NCBI GenBank assembly: GCA_001953115.1
Contig: LSSL01000878.1
Span: 1-53,696 of the forward strand
DNA: 53,696 nucleotides
Direction: 5' to 3'
Origin: Smittium mucronatum
Lineage: Eukaryota; Kickxellomycota; Harpellomycetes; Harpellales; Legeriomycetaceae
Of the stretch, positions 1 to 13,295 are shown in pieces. Position 1 is the first letter of the stretch; each line of letters starts with the position of its first letter. Both the position numbers and the translations under genes were made by a program. The notes beneath the pieces are model-generated. The model made no database searches. It worked only from the letters and a program-made list of their open reading frames with translations, and was not told the origin of the DNA.

Positions 1-4
1 GGGG

Positions 5-134
5 GGGGGTGTTTCGGTTGGTAGATTGAACCCTTTTCCCGTAGGCACGCAGCCGGTAGTCCGGTAGAGGAGCTTATTATAGTTATTATAATAGTCTTTT
101 CTATACGTCTTTTTCTTTTTTTCATATTTTTTTA
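5..134 (+). repeat. Dispersed repeat, copy A (3' end of an unknown element)
   Basis: About 130 bp that aligns along its whole length, with few gaps, to 29500-29628 on the same strand. Shared blocks are the start GGGGGTRTTTCGG, the middle AGCCGGTAG followed by a second GGTAG, and the end AGTCTTTTCT..ACG.CTTTTTCTTTTTTTCATATTTTTTTA. It is GC-richer than its surroundings. It begins right after a run of G at the first base of the window, so the rest of the element probably lies beyond the edge. A shared T-rich 3' end with different upstream sequence is what 5'-truncated retroposons leave, but no protein supports that. Confidence 0.7.
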
Positions 135-3100
135 AATTATCTTAAAATTATCTTTGTATTCCAGATTAAAAAAAAAATGGAATTATAATAAATAATAATC
201 CAATCTAAACTTTAAAATTTTAACATATTTAATATATATTCAAGATTATACTTTCAATAATATATAAATAATTTTCAAAAATGTTTTTACCATTTAAATT
301 TTTATTCTGTAATTTTTTTTTTGAGAGATAAGTAATTTTGGGTATTTAATACGTAAATTTGTGATATAAAATTTCGATAAAATTTATAAAGTTTTTTTGG
401 AATAATTTACCAATTAATAATTATTTTTATAGTTATCAGATTCAGAAAAAAAAACTATAATATTTAAACCAATAGATTTTTTTCACAAAAAAAATTCATA
501 ATATCTACGCAATTTTTTTAAAAAATATTATTTACCTTAACATTTATATATATCATAGAAAATTAACTTCTAATAAAAGCTAATTTATATTAAGCTTCGT
601 TAAATAAAAAATATCTTTAACCATTTAGTAAATCCCGGATGAATGATATATTCATGTTAAACTAAAATATTCCTTTAGTTTTTAAATATTTGCATTTAAA
701 AAACGCTTTTAATAATTAAAATATCGCATAAAATTATAAAGAAAGATTTAAAAACAATTAATTTAAATATTTTTAATTTTCTGATTATTTACCTTCTATC
801 TCATTTAAAAAAATTTTATATTGTACCTTTTCAATTATATTTTATTCTGGAAATTTATTAGAAATGTAAAATCGCGGTATATCCCTTATTAAAACCAAAA
901 ATTTATGTAATTATTCTTTGATTTTTTTCTGAATTATTTGATTCGATTAAATATTTAATATTTTAAAGCAAAATTTCCAAGGGAAATCAAAAGAAAATTA
1001 TTTTTATCAGGCGTTGATTTCAATAGAATATTTTAAATATAATAAAAATCAATTATTATATTGAATTTACAGGTTGGGATGTTTTAATAAAATATTATAC
1101 GGCTCCATTATCTCAAATATTTTTTGCGTGTTATTTATAATGTGTATATAAATATAAATATAAATACATACAATATATTTCTAGCCTCATTTGAAATTTT
1201 CACAAAAAACCTAAACTTTTCCTATTAAGAGCAAAACAAATATCTAGAAGAATGTTATATTTTTATGATTATCATTGATTTTCAATTAAATAAGAAGATA
1301 ATACATTACAAAAGAGGAAAAGATAATTCTTTAAGTAAAAAATAAGCAGATTAAAAGTAAAGCGATATTTTTTAAATAAGTAGTTTCCTAATAATAATTT
1401 TAAATTCAAAAAAGAGTAATTTTAAAAAATTGAATCTGGAAATCATTATTATTTGATAAGAAAAAAAAAATTCCTATTTTTTTAAGCAAAATATATATTA
1501 TTTGTGTGTGACGCTATTAAAATTGAATTTATAAAGGGGATTTAAAATTTAGTAAAATAAAAAGAGCTTTTTTAAATCACTTAGGTGAAATTTAAGTTAT
1601 AATTAGCCAAGCTTATATATTATAGGAAAATATAATGATACATAATTTATTTTTTAATTAATTAAGTAGCTGGAATAAAAAATTGTTGTTTTTAGGGTTT
1701 TATTTTAATCGCCGATGTAATTTTTTTTGATAGGAATCAAATTGAATTATTGAAATAAAGTCAAAATTGACAGGAACATCAAAAGAAAATCTTATCACAT
1801 AATTACGTATCAGATTTTAATTTATTGATGGTTTATGGCCTTATTTTCTACTTAGATTTTTGTAGAGATTTTCTTCGAAAACCCATTTGATAAAATCTTA
1901 AAAACTATGGCTACATTTTATTGAAAATTTATTTATATATTTACACTCATCAGAATTTTTTTTATCCTAATAAGTTTATATCGATTAAAAAAGGTTTGAA
2001 TTAATCAGAAAAAAAAATTACACAGAGAAATATACATATTTTTGAGAAATACCTATATTTGTATCAGTTAGATCTATTTTATCTACAACACTTATTTGCT
2101 CAAACAGTTTGAGAAGGAGTATATTCCACGTAAATTTTTTTATAAAAGCTTCCCAAAAACCTGGGTTACAAAGTTCAGTTTATACTCGGGATTTTATTAA
2201 TAATATTGAAAATAATTTAAACAGCTTAAGATCTTACCTTTGGAATACTTGGGAGTGGGGGAGTGAATAATATACCAGAAATATTTATATTTATATAAAA
2301 AAAAGTTCATCAAGAGCCAAAAAAATTACACGTGGTTAAAAGCAATATTTTCAGAAAAAAACCGTTTTTTAAAAAATTGGGCTTACGTTTTTTTATAGAG
2401 AAAATTTTCAAGATAAGAAGAATATAAAAAAAAATCCAAAATTACCTAACCCTTGAAAAAAGCAAAATAAAAATGTATCGAATTTTTTAGTGTATAAAAT
2501 ATTATAATAAAATTTTTATTCTAAATAACTTTCTCTTTGAACGAATTTCGAACCTGATTTTTAAATAAAAAAAGGCTTTAAAACATAAGAATAACAAAAT
2601 TCAATAAATTCAAGAGCATAATTATTTTAAAAATTATTACCCTTGCTAATGGTATTTATTTTATAAATACCAAAGGTTGAAAAAAAATTTTAAAAAATTA
2701 TAATAATTTATTAGATATATTTCTTTTTTCATTTCATTTCATTTTTATACATGCATCTTTTAATGATAATTAATTTTAAAAAAATTTTAAAATAAACTAT
2801 CCAAAAAATCATCTTATTAATTTTTCTGGAAATCATCTGATTTTTACTTTCGAAAAAATAGAAATCTGAAAATAAAAACAGTATATATATCGTAATTAGA
2901 ACTAAAAATAGATTGATAAAAACGATTTTTTTATTCTTTAAAAGAATTTTTATTGCAAATATATATTTTTTCTCAGCTAAAAATTTACAAATATTAACAA
3001 CTGATCCCAGAACTTAACACTGATATAAAATAATAAAACTATTTATATTAAACAAACTTTAAATTTATGAATGAATTCATCTTAAAATCCCCTTATTTTT

Positions 3101-5565
3101 TTCATATCTGGGGTCTATTAAATCTCGCCTTTTTAATTTTGTATTATTTAGATTTTTTTATCTCGTAAAAAAAAATATAGATTATTTAATTTTATTCACA
3201 AAAAGCTCAGAAATTTTTAAAATTTTTTCCGAAAAACTTAAATAAACGAAGATGAAAAAATAAAATATTTAAAGCTACCATTATTAATAAAAATCTATAA
3301 TAAATTTCTTTAATTTTTTTAATTAACTCTTTTTTATATACATTTTATAACATAGTGGTCTTTAATTGAAAAAAAAATAATTTTTATATCAAATTATATA
3401 ATAAGAATATCAATTTCTTTAATAAATATGGTTAATATATTTCAATATATATCACACGTATAAAAGAATACCGATATTTATTGAATATTCAGCTGTAAAT
3501 ATATATAAATATTTAATAATTACTAGCCTGTAATGGTTTTAATATTCATAAAAATACATTTCTTAATTTTGTTATGTCTATTATAAAATCTAAATAAAAA
3601 AAATCGAATGCAAAGAAAAATCAATAGCTTTTAAGAAAAATGAAATGTTTTTTTTTTTCAAAATATTTTTATTTTTTCGCCTATATAATTAGTAATAATT
3701 CAACGGATAATTTGATTTCTAAATTACATTAGGAGTTTACAGGAAATATATTGGAGTTTTCTTTTCTTTCTTTTTTTTTTTTAATTTTAATTTTAATTTT
3801 AAAATACTCAAGATTTACTACAATAAGAATGTTATGTTTTTAGAAAAAAAATCCCAGAAGATCTCTTTTTTTTCGACTTTTCCTTATCTCAAATTTCAAA
3901 TTCAGTAAAAATGGAATTAATTTTACTTGCAATTTTTTTTATAATTTCAATATTCGTAAAAGATATAATTCTTTTTTTTTTTCGTGAGGTTTAAATTATA
4001 AATAATATTACCATAATTTTGCAAAAAAAACCTTTAGTATTAAATTTTTCATAACATAATTTAATAAGGAACTATTATTTTTTCGAGTACTAAATTTAGA
4101 GATATATCAGCCTACAGTTTATACAAAAAACGCTATTTTTCCGGAATTTTTTTCTATCGAATATTTTTATATGCACCATTAATTTCGATTATTATATAAA
4201 AATAAATTAATAATTTTTTATCAGGTAACTAAATTAAAAAATGATTTAAATAAAATTTTATAAGATTTTTATTTTATCGATTCGTTTTACTTTAATATTT
4301 CTGCTACTACACAAATATACCACTTTTTTTTTTGAGGGAATTTCGTTTAAAAGAAAAAATACCATATTTTTGTAACAATAACCAGATTGAATTAAAAAAA
4401 TTAATAGTATTTTGCGAATTCTGAATGAATAAACCTTAGCACGGGTTTACACATAAATAAAATATACTATATGTGATAAGTTTATTGAATTCGATGTACG
4501 ATCTAATTATTTTTTTAAAAATATAAAACTAAAAGTCAGATTAAATAAAAAAAACTTTTTTGCCTTCAAAAAGATAAAAAATTTAAGGGGATACTTTTTT
4601 TTCTTTGAAAATAATTCAACCATACAAATATTATTGATATTTTTCATTACCCCCCCCCCCTCACCGATTTTACTTGGAAAATGGCTAAAAAATTACTCTT
4701 AGTATTATTTTATAATCAATGTGCTAACTTAGCTTAAAACCCACAATTTATTGTGAAATACTGAAGGGAAAAAATTATTCGATAAAATAATATATATAAC
4801 TTTTTTAAACTAAAAAGAAATCAAGAAAATGAAGCTCCTGCAATTTGAAAATACACTTACATTTTCAGTGTGATAAATTTAACAAGAATTTTTAAAACCC
4901 CCCATTAAGATAAAAAATTGGTGAGTTGTAATATCATACAGTAAAATAAAAAATTCAAAAAAAAATAGCCGATTTAAAATAACTAATCAAACAAATTTTA
5001 GTATGTGGAGAAGTATCAATAATTTATACTATTTTTTAAAAAAGGATCAGTTTTATTAAATTATTACTTTAACTGTCTTGACTCTTTCTGGGTCCAAAAA
5101 TGTACCGATTTCCTATCCGTGTTCCCTCAAATTAATTCACACGAGGTGAGATTTTAATGGGGCGGTATGTGAGTTCTGTGTGGCAATTTTTTCGAATTCT
5201 TTTAACGTTTTTCTGATTTCGTTAAATATCATTATATTCATTTTGTATTTTTTGAGATAAATTTCCTGCTTAAAAATTAAAATTTTGAAATTCAACATCT
5301 TTTATTAAATAGCAAACACAGCCACAATGTTGATTATATCTTTATATCTAATCCGCTTGGTGTTTGAACCATCCACCTACTGACAGTTTGAACCTGTTAT
5401 TCCTTCCTATTTTTTCTTAGTATCAGCCTCTTATACAAGAATAAAAATGTTCTATTTTCCGGATAATGTCAATATAAATTTACAAATTGCCTATTTACTT
5501 CTATTTTCAAAAAATGGTGGAAATATTCAGTAGGCCAATCGGTAATAGGTGAATAGTCTCTTCAC
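135..5565. other. AT-rich gene-poor region
   Basis: Dense A and T runs with stops in all frames and no open frame above 60 codons. I see no tRNA, no coding-like frame and no long repeat apart from short runs such as four TTTTAA units at 3779-3802. From about 5080 onward the sequence becomes visibly less AT-biased, which marks the approach to the gene block. Confidence 0.7.
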
Positions 5566-6290
5566 TCAAAATGGTTGATTTGACAGTAAAGACGAATGTA
5601 ATTTTAGTACCACAGGTCTTAAGGTCTGATATATCTGTAGAAAATGATTAATTGAACAAATAAAAATCGGAAAGCTTTTTGAGCTCAGAAAAGACTAGAT
5701 CAGGAATTATTGGCAAACATGATTTAATTGATACCCAAACCCAGTGATTCTGTAGTCTCTCATTGGATAAAACCCGAGAAGTTATTTTAATTCGACATTA
5801 ACAGCATATCCATTTTTAATTGACCGATATTAATTATACAGCATATTGTAGCCAATAAGTATTGCGTAATATGGGAATCCAAAAATAGTAGTATCCAACC
5901 ATATAATGTTAAAATTGGTCGAATAATCAAAATGGGCAAATTACAGCATACATCTACCAAGATTTTTGAAATGTGGTCGAATGAATTGGCTAAAATACCT
6001 TGAGGCTCTTTAGGTAATGAATTGGATGAGAATGATGCCGCTCAAAGGTACAAAGTTAACCAATGAATAAAAGTATTACTTACTTTTGTTTCAGTAACAA
6101 ATAAAGCCAATTGATATTTAACCTGTTGATTTTCGCAGTTATTCTCACTATTACTGTTCATAGTCAACCTAGTTTTCATCGTTGTACTCCCAAGTAAATT
6201 GGAAACAGGAAATAGAAAAATTTCATTTACATCACTGTTGTTTATTTTATAGATTTTGGAAAGAATTCCAAGGTACATCTTCTTTTTCAC
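5566..6290 (-). CDS. Possible four-exon gene for a small membrane protein, unrecognised
   Basis: Exons on the minus strand: 6290-6084, 6005-5803, 5749-5719 and 5634-5566. These join in frame to 169 residues with stop TGA at 5566-5568. Introns are 78, 53 and 84 nt; the first has donor GTAAGT and the third ends CTACAG. The second exon encodes a hydrophobic stretch around ILIIRPILTLYGWILLFL and a second one around ITQYLLATICCIINIG, so two membrane segments are likely. I do not recognise the family. The start lies only 73 bp from the SEC26 start on the other strand, which would make a very tight divergent pair. Doubts: the third exon is only 31 nt, the splice sites were chosen to keep the frame open, and no conserved motif supports the model. 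It could also be a decayed gene. Confidence 0.3.
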
Positions 6291-6363
6291 CCGTTTCTTT
6301 CATTACAGCATTTCTGCAAATTTGAATTTTATCTGATTCCAAAAAATTTAACTTTTTGTTTAG

Positions 6364-9300
6364 ATGTCACAAGAGCTTGTTTATTCCTTGGTCGATCAGA
6401 GGTCTGATTTTGAAATCCCTAATATCCAGACTCTAAAAAGGGATCTTGAGCGTGGTACTGATGAGATTAAACTTGAGGCTTTGCAGAAAATAATAGTTGG
6501 TACTCTAAATGGCGAAAAATTCGATTCCTTGTTTATGATTATTATTCGTTTTGTTATGCCTACCAAGAATAAAATCTTGAAAAAGCATTTGCTCTTTTAC
6601 TGGGAAGTATGTCCCAAATATGACGAATCAGGAAAACTTAGACAAGAAACTATTCTCATTTGGTAACCTTCACCCCTTAAAAGGATCCTTTTTTCTTTTT
6701 ATAACTGTTTTTTTCTTGTAAATATTAGCAATTCTCTCTTAAATGATCTGCATCATTCGAATGAATACATCCAGGGTGCAACCTTGCGTTTTTTATGTAG
6801 ATTGAAGGATAGTGAACTTCTAGAACCATTGATCGGACCTGCTCGTGAATGTTTGGTAATTTACTTTTATTTTAAATTCTTTATTTCTCGCATTTTTTTC
6901 ACTTTTTTCATTTTTATTATTATTAGAATCATAGACATGCTTACGTCAGAAGAAACGCTGTCCTTGCAATTCACAACATTTACAAAGTTCAAAGCCATCT
7001 AATACCAGATGCCCCTGAAATGATTCTTTCTTTTCTCTCAGTTGTAAGTTTATTTTCTTCTATTTTTTTCCTCAACATTATTTCACCATTTTTTTTATTT
7101 ACTATTTTTCAGGAATCAGACTCCATGTGTAAACGCAATGCTGTTGTTATGCTCACAGATATTGATCTTGGAATGGCTGTAGACTGGCTATTAGAATCTT
7201 TAAATCTCATTGAAGGCTTTGAATCGAATTTGCAGCTTTCCGTTATTGAGCTTATCCGTAAAGCAGCCAAGATTTATCCACAGGAAAAGCCTAAATTTAT
7301 CAGAATCGTCTTTGAATTGCTGTCCTCAGATTCTTCTTCTGTTAAATTTGAAGCTGCTTCCTCTTTAGTTGCACTTACAAACAACTCTGCCGCAATTAAA
7401 GGTATTAATTTTCATTGATCCCCCTTTAATAAACTTAACGCCTTATTTTTTTTCAACTCTTTTAGCCGTTGGGTCTAGCCTTATTCACCTTGTTATTAAG
7501 GAGTCCAACAACAATGTTAAGTTGGTTGTACTCGAAAGGTTGGACAACTTGAGACAAAAACATGAAGGTCTTCTTGATGACCTGGCTATTGACTTGCTAC
7601 AAATCCTATCAAAGTACGTCTTTTTTTTTCTAATGTCGCATTCTTTTATTAAATTTTTCTTTATCTTTGATCCAGCTCTGATCTTGAAGTTAAAAGAAGA
7701 AGTCTGGATATTGTCATGAAGTTGACTAGCCAGCGAAATGCCAGTGATGTTGTCGGGATTTTGAAAAAACATTTGATTAAAACCTTAAATGCTGACTTTG
7801 AAAAGGTATTTTAATGATTATTGGATTATCTTTTTTATCTAATTCTTTAAAATTTATTAGGTTAAAGAATATCGCGAGCTTCTTGTCCAGACTATTCACG
7901 CTTGCGCTGTTAGTTTCCCAGAAGTAGCTGCTGATGTAGCAAAACTATTTTTATCTTCTATCGGAGAATTCTCCAAATCATCTGCAGCAGATGCTATTTC
8001 ATTTGTCAGGTATAATATCGAAAAATTATCCTTTTAATCTTTTTAACTTACCCAATTTTCCTATTTTTAAATAACAGAGAGGTCATCGAAAAGTTCCCTC
8101 TTCTCCGCTCCAGCATTATCAATGAACTTCATGCCACATTCCCAGAAATCAAGTCTTGTGATGCCATGTGTAGAGCCTTGTGGATTTTAGGAGAATACTC
8201 TTTTGATATTGATTGTAAGATTTGCTCTATTAAAATTTATTACTTGAAATGAGCATGTGACAAACTGATCTTAAATTTTAGCCATCAAAATCACTTGGGA
8301 AAATATAAAGGGCTCGTTAGGTGATCTCCCTCTGTTGGCCCTCGAAGAGGTTTATCATTTTTTCAATTTTATTTTTTAATTAAATACTAAAACACTTTAA
8401 CTTTAAATAGAGAGAAGCGCTAAACGCGAATGACGAAAACCCTGAAGATAACCCTGAAACTTATGTTCCTCATAATTCTACTAGAATTTTACCAGATGGA
8501 ACCTACGCCACTGAATCGTATTTAGTAAATACTTCAAGTTCTGCAAACACTTCAGTAACTAGCAAACCACCAATAAGAGGTATCTAAACAAAAAACTTTA
8601 TAAAAAATCAGTGTTTATAACCTTAAATTAAATTTATAGCGTTGTTGTTCGATGGTCAGTATTTCCTTGGTGCTGTATTGGCTAATACCTTAGTCAAGCT
8701 AGTTTTGAGATTTTCTAAGCTAGGAGGGTCCCCTTCAGAATTGAATCAGCTGAACGCTAATGTATTAATATGCTAATACTTTCCTTAAAAACTTGTAACC
8801 CCATTTTTTACTTTTATATTTCTAATTTTAGGCTCTATTAGCTATGATTGGAACCATCAGAATTGGTCAATCATCTTTTGTAAAGGATCCAATCGACGAA
8901 GACTCCTATGACCGAATTCTAGCATGTATTAGAGCTCTTGAACATAAGCAAGAAGACTATGAGGATCTTGAACTAGCATTTTTGGATGATTCCCTTATGG
9001 CCTTCTCTCGATTAGTAAAATCACAGGATGAGAGATTAGAAAAATCCAAGAATGTTCTTAAAGACCAGTCTATCAAGGGTTTTGACTCCCCTATGGAATT
9101 CCGTCTTTTAGCTAAACCCAATGCAGACCAAGATGAAGTGGAAGATCTCAGTAATGGAGCATCTGATAAACCCGGATCCGAGGTGGTTACGAAGCTTGAT
9201 AACATAGTGCAACTTACTGGATTTTCCGACCCAGTGTATGCAGAGGCATATTTGAGCGTTCATCAATATGATATTACAATTGATATTTTGATAGTCAATC

Positions 9301-9920
9301 AGACAAATGAGACTTTGAAAAATTTAAATGTTGAGTTCTCCATGATGGGGGACTTGAAGCTCATAGAAAAACCTCGCTCTTATAATGTTTCTCCTAAGTC
9401 ATTTTCTTCAATCAAAGCAACAGTGAAAGTATCTTCTGCTGACTCGGGGGTTATTTACGGGAACCTCACCTATGACGGGCCTGGACCTTCAGACACCACA
9501 ACAATAATTTTTAACGACATTAACATTGATATAATGGAGTATATTAGACCAGCATATTGTGATGATGCCAAATTTTTCAGCATGTGGTCTGAGTTTGAAT
9601 GGGAAAACAAGGTTGATGTTAATACCAAGATAACAGATTTGCAGCTGTATTTGAGCCACTTGGCTTCATCGACAAACATGGCAATATTGACACCCGATAG
9701 TGCATTGGAAGGGGATTGCGGCTTCTTGGCAGCCAATTTGTATTCCAAATCAATATTTGGGGAAGATGCTTTGCTTAATGTGAGTTTGGAAAAGGTCGAT
9801 GAGAACAGCTCAGTTACAGGACATATCAGAATCCGCAGTAAATCCCAAGGAATCGCATTAAGCTTGGGCGATAAGATTAACTCTATTCAAAACAATCCAC
9901 CACAAGCTTCTTCAGTTTAG
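6364..9920 (+). CDS. SEC26: Coatomer subunit beta (beta-COP), 12 exons
   Basis: Exons: 6364-6662, 6729-6855, 6927-7043, 7113-7401, 7466-7613, 7676-7805, 7861-8009, 8078-8214, 8282-8349, 8411-8579, 8640-8761 and 8832-9920. They total 2844 nt and 947 residues; human and yeast beta-COP are about 950-975. The 11 introns are 55-71 nt. The N-terminal adaptin-type HEAT solenoid shows family landmarks such as NGEKFDSLFMIIIRFVMP, HAYVRRNAVLAIHNIY and ESNNNVKLVVLERL. A charged linker follows, then the appendage domain from about residue 713 (LTGFSDPVYAEAY) with EFEWENKV, SIFGEDALLNVS and SKSQGIALSLGDKIN near the end. Beta-COP is a subunit of the COPI coat on Golgi-to-ER vesicles. The ninth intron has a weak donor, GTTTAT. 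TTTAG directly precedes the ATG, so a 5' UTR intron is possible. The gene looks intact. Confidence 0.97.
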
Positions 9921-10519
9921 TCAGGATCATATCACAGCGTGATTTTCATATTTTACATCTTTATTAAAATTCATAAAGTTGCCAATGAATATTTTGGCAC
10001 TTCCGTATGCTTTAATATACCACATTCCTATTTAATATTCAATCTGTTACTTTTATGTTTTTAATGTTTATCTTTTTCTTTACCCCATTGGTTTACAGAA
10101 AGATCATAATTACGTTACTCGGAATATGAATGAATTCTTGTTTTTTAAGGGAAAGCTAACATGATGCAATCAACCATTTGATAGGAAAATTGCATTTATA
10201 ATATCTATATAGCTAAACTCACAACCTATAAATTTAATATCAACAATAATATCTGATTAATGGTCTAAATATTTGAAATTTTACTACAATTACTTGAATT
10301 CTGGTTCTTACAATAAAAAAAAGGGATGGGCTGTAATTAAATACTCGCATTCGATGTACTCTTCGTTATCTGTTTCATATAAAATAAGTTTCAAGAGGAA
10401 AAAAAAACCTTCAGAAGAGGGCTGGAAAACAAACAAACAAATAACTGAAAAACTCTGAGTTTAGAACCCGAAAGTTGATGTTTTTGTTTTTGTCTTTTTT
10501 TTTTTTTTTTTTTTTTTTT

Positions 10520-10968
10520 NNNNNNNNNNNNNNNNNNNNNNNNNNNNNNNNNNNNNNNNNNNNNNNNNNNNNNNNNNNNNNNNNNNNNNNNNNNNNNNNN
10601 NNNNNNNNNNNNNNNNNNNNNNNNNNNNNNNNNNNNNNNNNNNNNNNNNNNNNNNNNNNNNNNNNNNNNNNNNNNNNNNNNNNNNNNNNNNNNNNNNNNN
10701 NNNNNNNNNNNNNNNNNNNNNNNNNNNNNNNNNNNNNNNNNNNNNNNNNNNNNNNNNNNNNNNNNNNNNNNNNNNNNNNNNNNNNNNNNNNNNNNNNNNN
10801 NNNNNNNNNNNNNNNNNNNNNNNNNNNNNNNNNNNNNNNNNNNNNNNNNNNNNNNNNNNNNNNNNNNNNNNNNNNNNNNNNNNNNNNNNNNNNNNNNNNN
10901 NNNNNNNNNNNNNNNNNNNNNNNNNNNNNNNNNNNNNNNNNNNNNNNNNNNNNNNNNNNNNNNNNNNN
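10520..10968. other. Assembly gap flanked by poly-T
   Basis: A run of 449 N. About 25 T lie on the left (10495-10519) and about 26 T on the right (10969-10994). The assembly evidently failed across a long homopolymer tract. Any open frame crossing it is an artefact of the N. Confidence 0.99.
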
Positions 10969-11016
10969 TTTTTTTTTTTTTTTTTTTTTTTTTTCAATAA
11001 AAATCAGACGTGAGAA

Positions 11017-11050
11017 ATGGAATGGAATGGAAAGAAAAGAAAAGAAAAGA
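11017..11050 (+). repeat. 5-mer periodic microsatellite (ATGGA)3(AAGAA)4-like
   Basis: Three ATGGA units are followed directly by three AAGAA units and a partial one, keeping the 5-base register through the change of unit. It lies just after the poly-T edge of the assembly gap. Confidence 0.8.
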
Positions 11051-11564
11051 TATGTAAGATCTCGAATGAGGGAGAGGGTGACTTGAAATATGTGTGTTCA
11101 AAGGAAAAAGTGGGGTAGTGTTTCTTGGAATTCAAACGAATAGAACTTGAAAAAGGAATTCAAATATGACCGACCTGAAATTGCAACTTTCAATGATTAG
11201 ATAAGTTGAGAATTAGCATTGGTGTTGGTATTTAAAGTTTGCCAGTATACCAGATATGATAAAAACAGGCCTGAACAAAATTGGTATTACTTTTATTCTT
11301 TATAAAAGAAATGAAATGAATATATAGAAAAATGTAGGTTTGAGGAAGGTACATTTATTTAAAATAGGATGCCATTTGGAGATGTTTAGTTGAGGCCAAA
11401 GTTAATACCCTTTAAAAATGAGGGTTGCGGAATAATTAGGCTCCCAAAGAGAATAATTAGTACTGGAAATATCAGTGTTATTTTTACGAAAAGAAAAAAA
11501 AAAAGAACGGAGAATAAAAGACTGTATTATTAAAAACAAAAAAAAATACTAATATGAATGATGC

Positions 11565-12549
11565 TCAAAAGTAGAAACCTTCAGATTTCAACGAGAGAAT
11601 TTCCTTTTTCATTGCAGCAAGTTGCAACTCATATTCTTTGTACTGAGCCTTGGTCTTTTCAATCGCTTCGTCCAGGATTTTTGCCTCTTTGAGCTCCAGT
11701 TCCAAACCTAAAAGAAAATCAAAAGATGTAAAAAAGGAAGAAACCAAAATAATGAAAGGGGTTATTACTAAAGGGATGATCGACTCCTATTGTGGCTGGT
11801 AGTCCAGGAGATTTATTTGCCATTAGAATTTCAAAAAATTCTTCAGTTGGTTCACTAAAAATCTAAAAGTTTGGAAAATAAGAAATATGAACACATATCA
11901 ATTTTTTTACATTCGGGAAGGGTAAGTGTAGAAATAAAATAAAAGTTACCAGTTCATCAAAGTAAACATTATTGACTTGCTTGTGTTTTGGCCAATTTGA
12001 AGCTTGACCTTCAGGGGGGTACAACTTCAACATATGGTAGAGTGAAATGGGATTTTCTCCCGAACAAGGAGGAAAAAACAGCTTAATGATAACCTCAAAT
12101 TCACCCCATCCAGTTTCTGTCACTTCATAAGGGAGGCTAGTTAAAACTAAGGGAGGAAATAGAATATATCAATTCACATTTTATTGAAATGAAAATTATT
12201 TTAATATATATATATATAAAGGTACCTCGATTGCTGGAAACAAATGTTTCGTGCAACTTTATTTCAACTTTAGGAATGATGTGAGACAAATCGGAACCAT
12301 CGCAGGATTTTACAAATACAGTCCATTCATGGGTGTGATCTTGTTTAGGAGGATTCAATTCAACGGCAACATTTCCATAAATGAACGGCCGACTAACAAC
12401 AACGCCCTGTTTGCGAATTTGATGGAAATTGTATTATTTTCAAAAGTAATTACAAGGAATTATGAATTTGAGAAGAGAAGAAATGTTAATATTGAACATA
12501 AGTAAATCTAGAAACTGATTACCTTCAATCTTTTTAGTCCTTTATTCAT
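11565..12549 (-). CDS. YAF9: YEATS-domain protein Yaf9/GAS41, 5 exons
   Basis: Minus-strand exons: 12549-12523, 12406-12226, 12146-11950, 11862-11769 and 11707-11565. They total 642 nt and 213 residues; yeast Yaf9 and human GAS41 are about 226. Introns are 116, 79, 87 and 61 nt. The first exon is only nine codons (MNKGLKRLK). The YEATS fold is clear: [53 protein letters not shown] and [14 protein letters not shown]. The last 45 or so residues are a charged helical segment ([19 protein letters not shown] onward), as in the C-terminal coiled coil of Yaf9. In known fungi Yaf9 is a shared subunit of the NuA4 acetyltransferase and the SWR1 remodeller and reads acylated histone tails. The coiled coil and length favour Yaf9 over the TAF14/AF9 branch. 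It ends convergently with SEC26. Confidence 0.93.
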
Positions 12550-13295
12550 TTTAAATTAAAGCTTAAGCTTCATTAATCAATACTATTTATTTCTAGCAGC
12601 TATTAGCCAATATACTTTGAGTTTGTGCTGAAATGCAATTTACTAGCTTAATATCTTTTAAATTATTGACAAATTATTATAGATTGACTAATAAATATTT
12701 CAGTCTATAGACAAATCAAACTAAAAATAATTAACTCGGTTTCACTGATAAAAAAATTAGTAACATTAAATTACGGCCAATTGAACGAGGCTCCAGTGAT
12801 TCACAGAAAGACAAAGGAGAAGAAAATGGGGTTTTCTAAATACAGCCACATTAATAAATGAATAAAAGATCTAATTCAAACACGTTTAGTGAGACTTGAT
12901 TGATAGCGCATTATACTTGGCACTAATAAGAATTTATAATTCTATATGTGGATATTTTATTCAGCAAGAGATTCTTTAGCAACTCTATTGCGCAGTAAAC
13001 TATTCGTCACATCATTCAAAAAATACTAAACCCATTAGATTATCATCCATAAAGAAACTAAAAGCGGAAAAGTTTCAGGTAAACTGGGTGGCAACAAATG
13101 CCTAGTTTTCATCATCCAGACCAGATATATTAATAAAAAGACAAAAATTAGCACATATAAGGTTTTATACTTTACCGAAAATGGCAAGCTACCCACTTTA
13201 TATTTTTTTAAAAATAAAAAATAAAAACAAAAAACGCTCAAGTTTTAATTCTAAAATGTAAGAAAATTTTTATTCTATTAAAAGAAGGGTATAAC
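12550..13295. other. Intergenic, between two minus-strand genes
   Basis: Upstream region of YAF9 and downstream region of the RBMS-like gene. The composition is moderate. No coding-like frame, RNA gene or repeat is seen; a 68-codon minus frame at 13035-13241 shows no recognisable motif. The YAF9 promoter should lie in the part next to 12549. Confidence 0.6.

Larger units (their letters stand above)
9921..11564. other. Intergenic region between SEC26 and YAF9 3' ends
   Basis: Convergent 3' ends of SEC26 (+) and YAF9 (-), so this is terminator and 3' UTR territory for both. It holds an assembly gap at 10520-10968 and a 5-mer periodic tract at 11017-11050. No convincing gene is seen. A 61-codon frame at 10273-10458 is low-complexity and has no recognisable features. 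Confidence 0.6.

Noticed and set aside
10461..11086. Open frames of about 180-200 codons on both strands
   Set aside because: They consist of N and the poly-T/poly-A edges of the assembly gap. The frames spanning 21658-22431 were rejected for the same reason.
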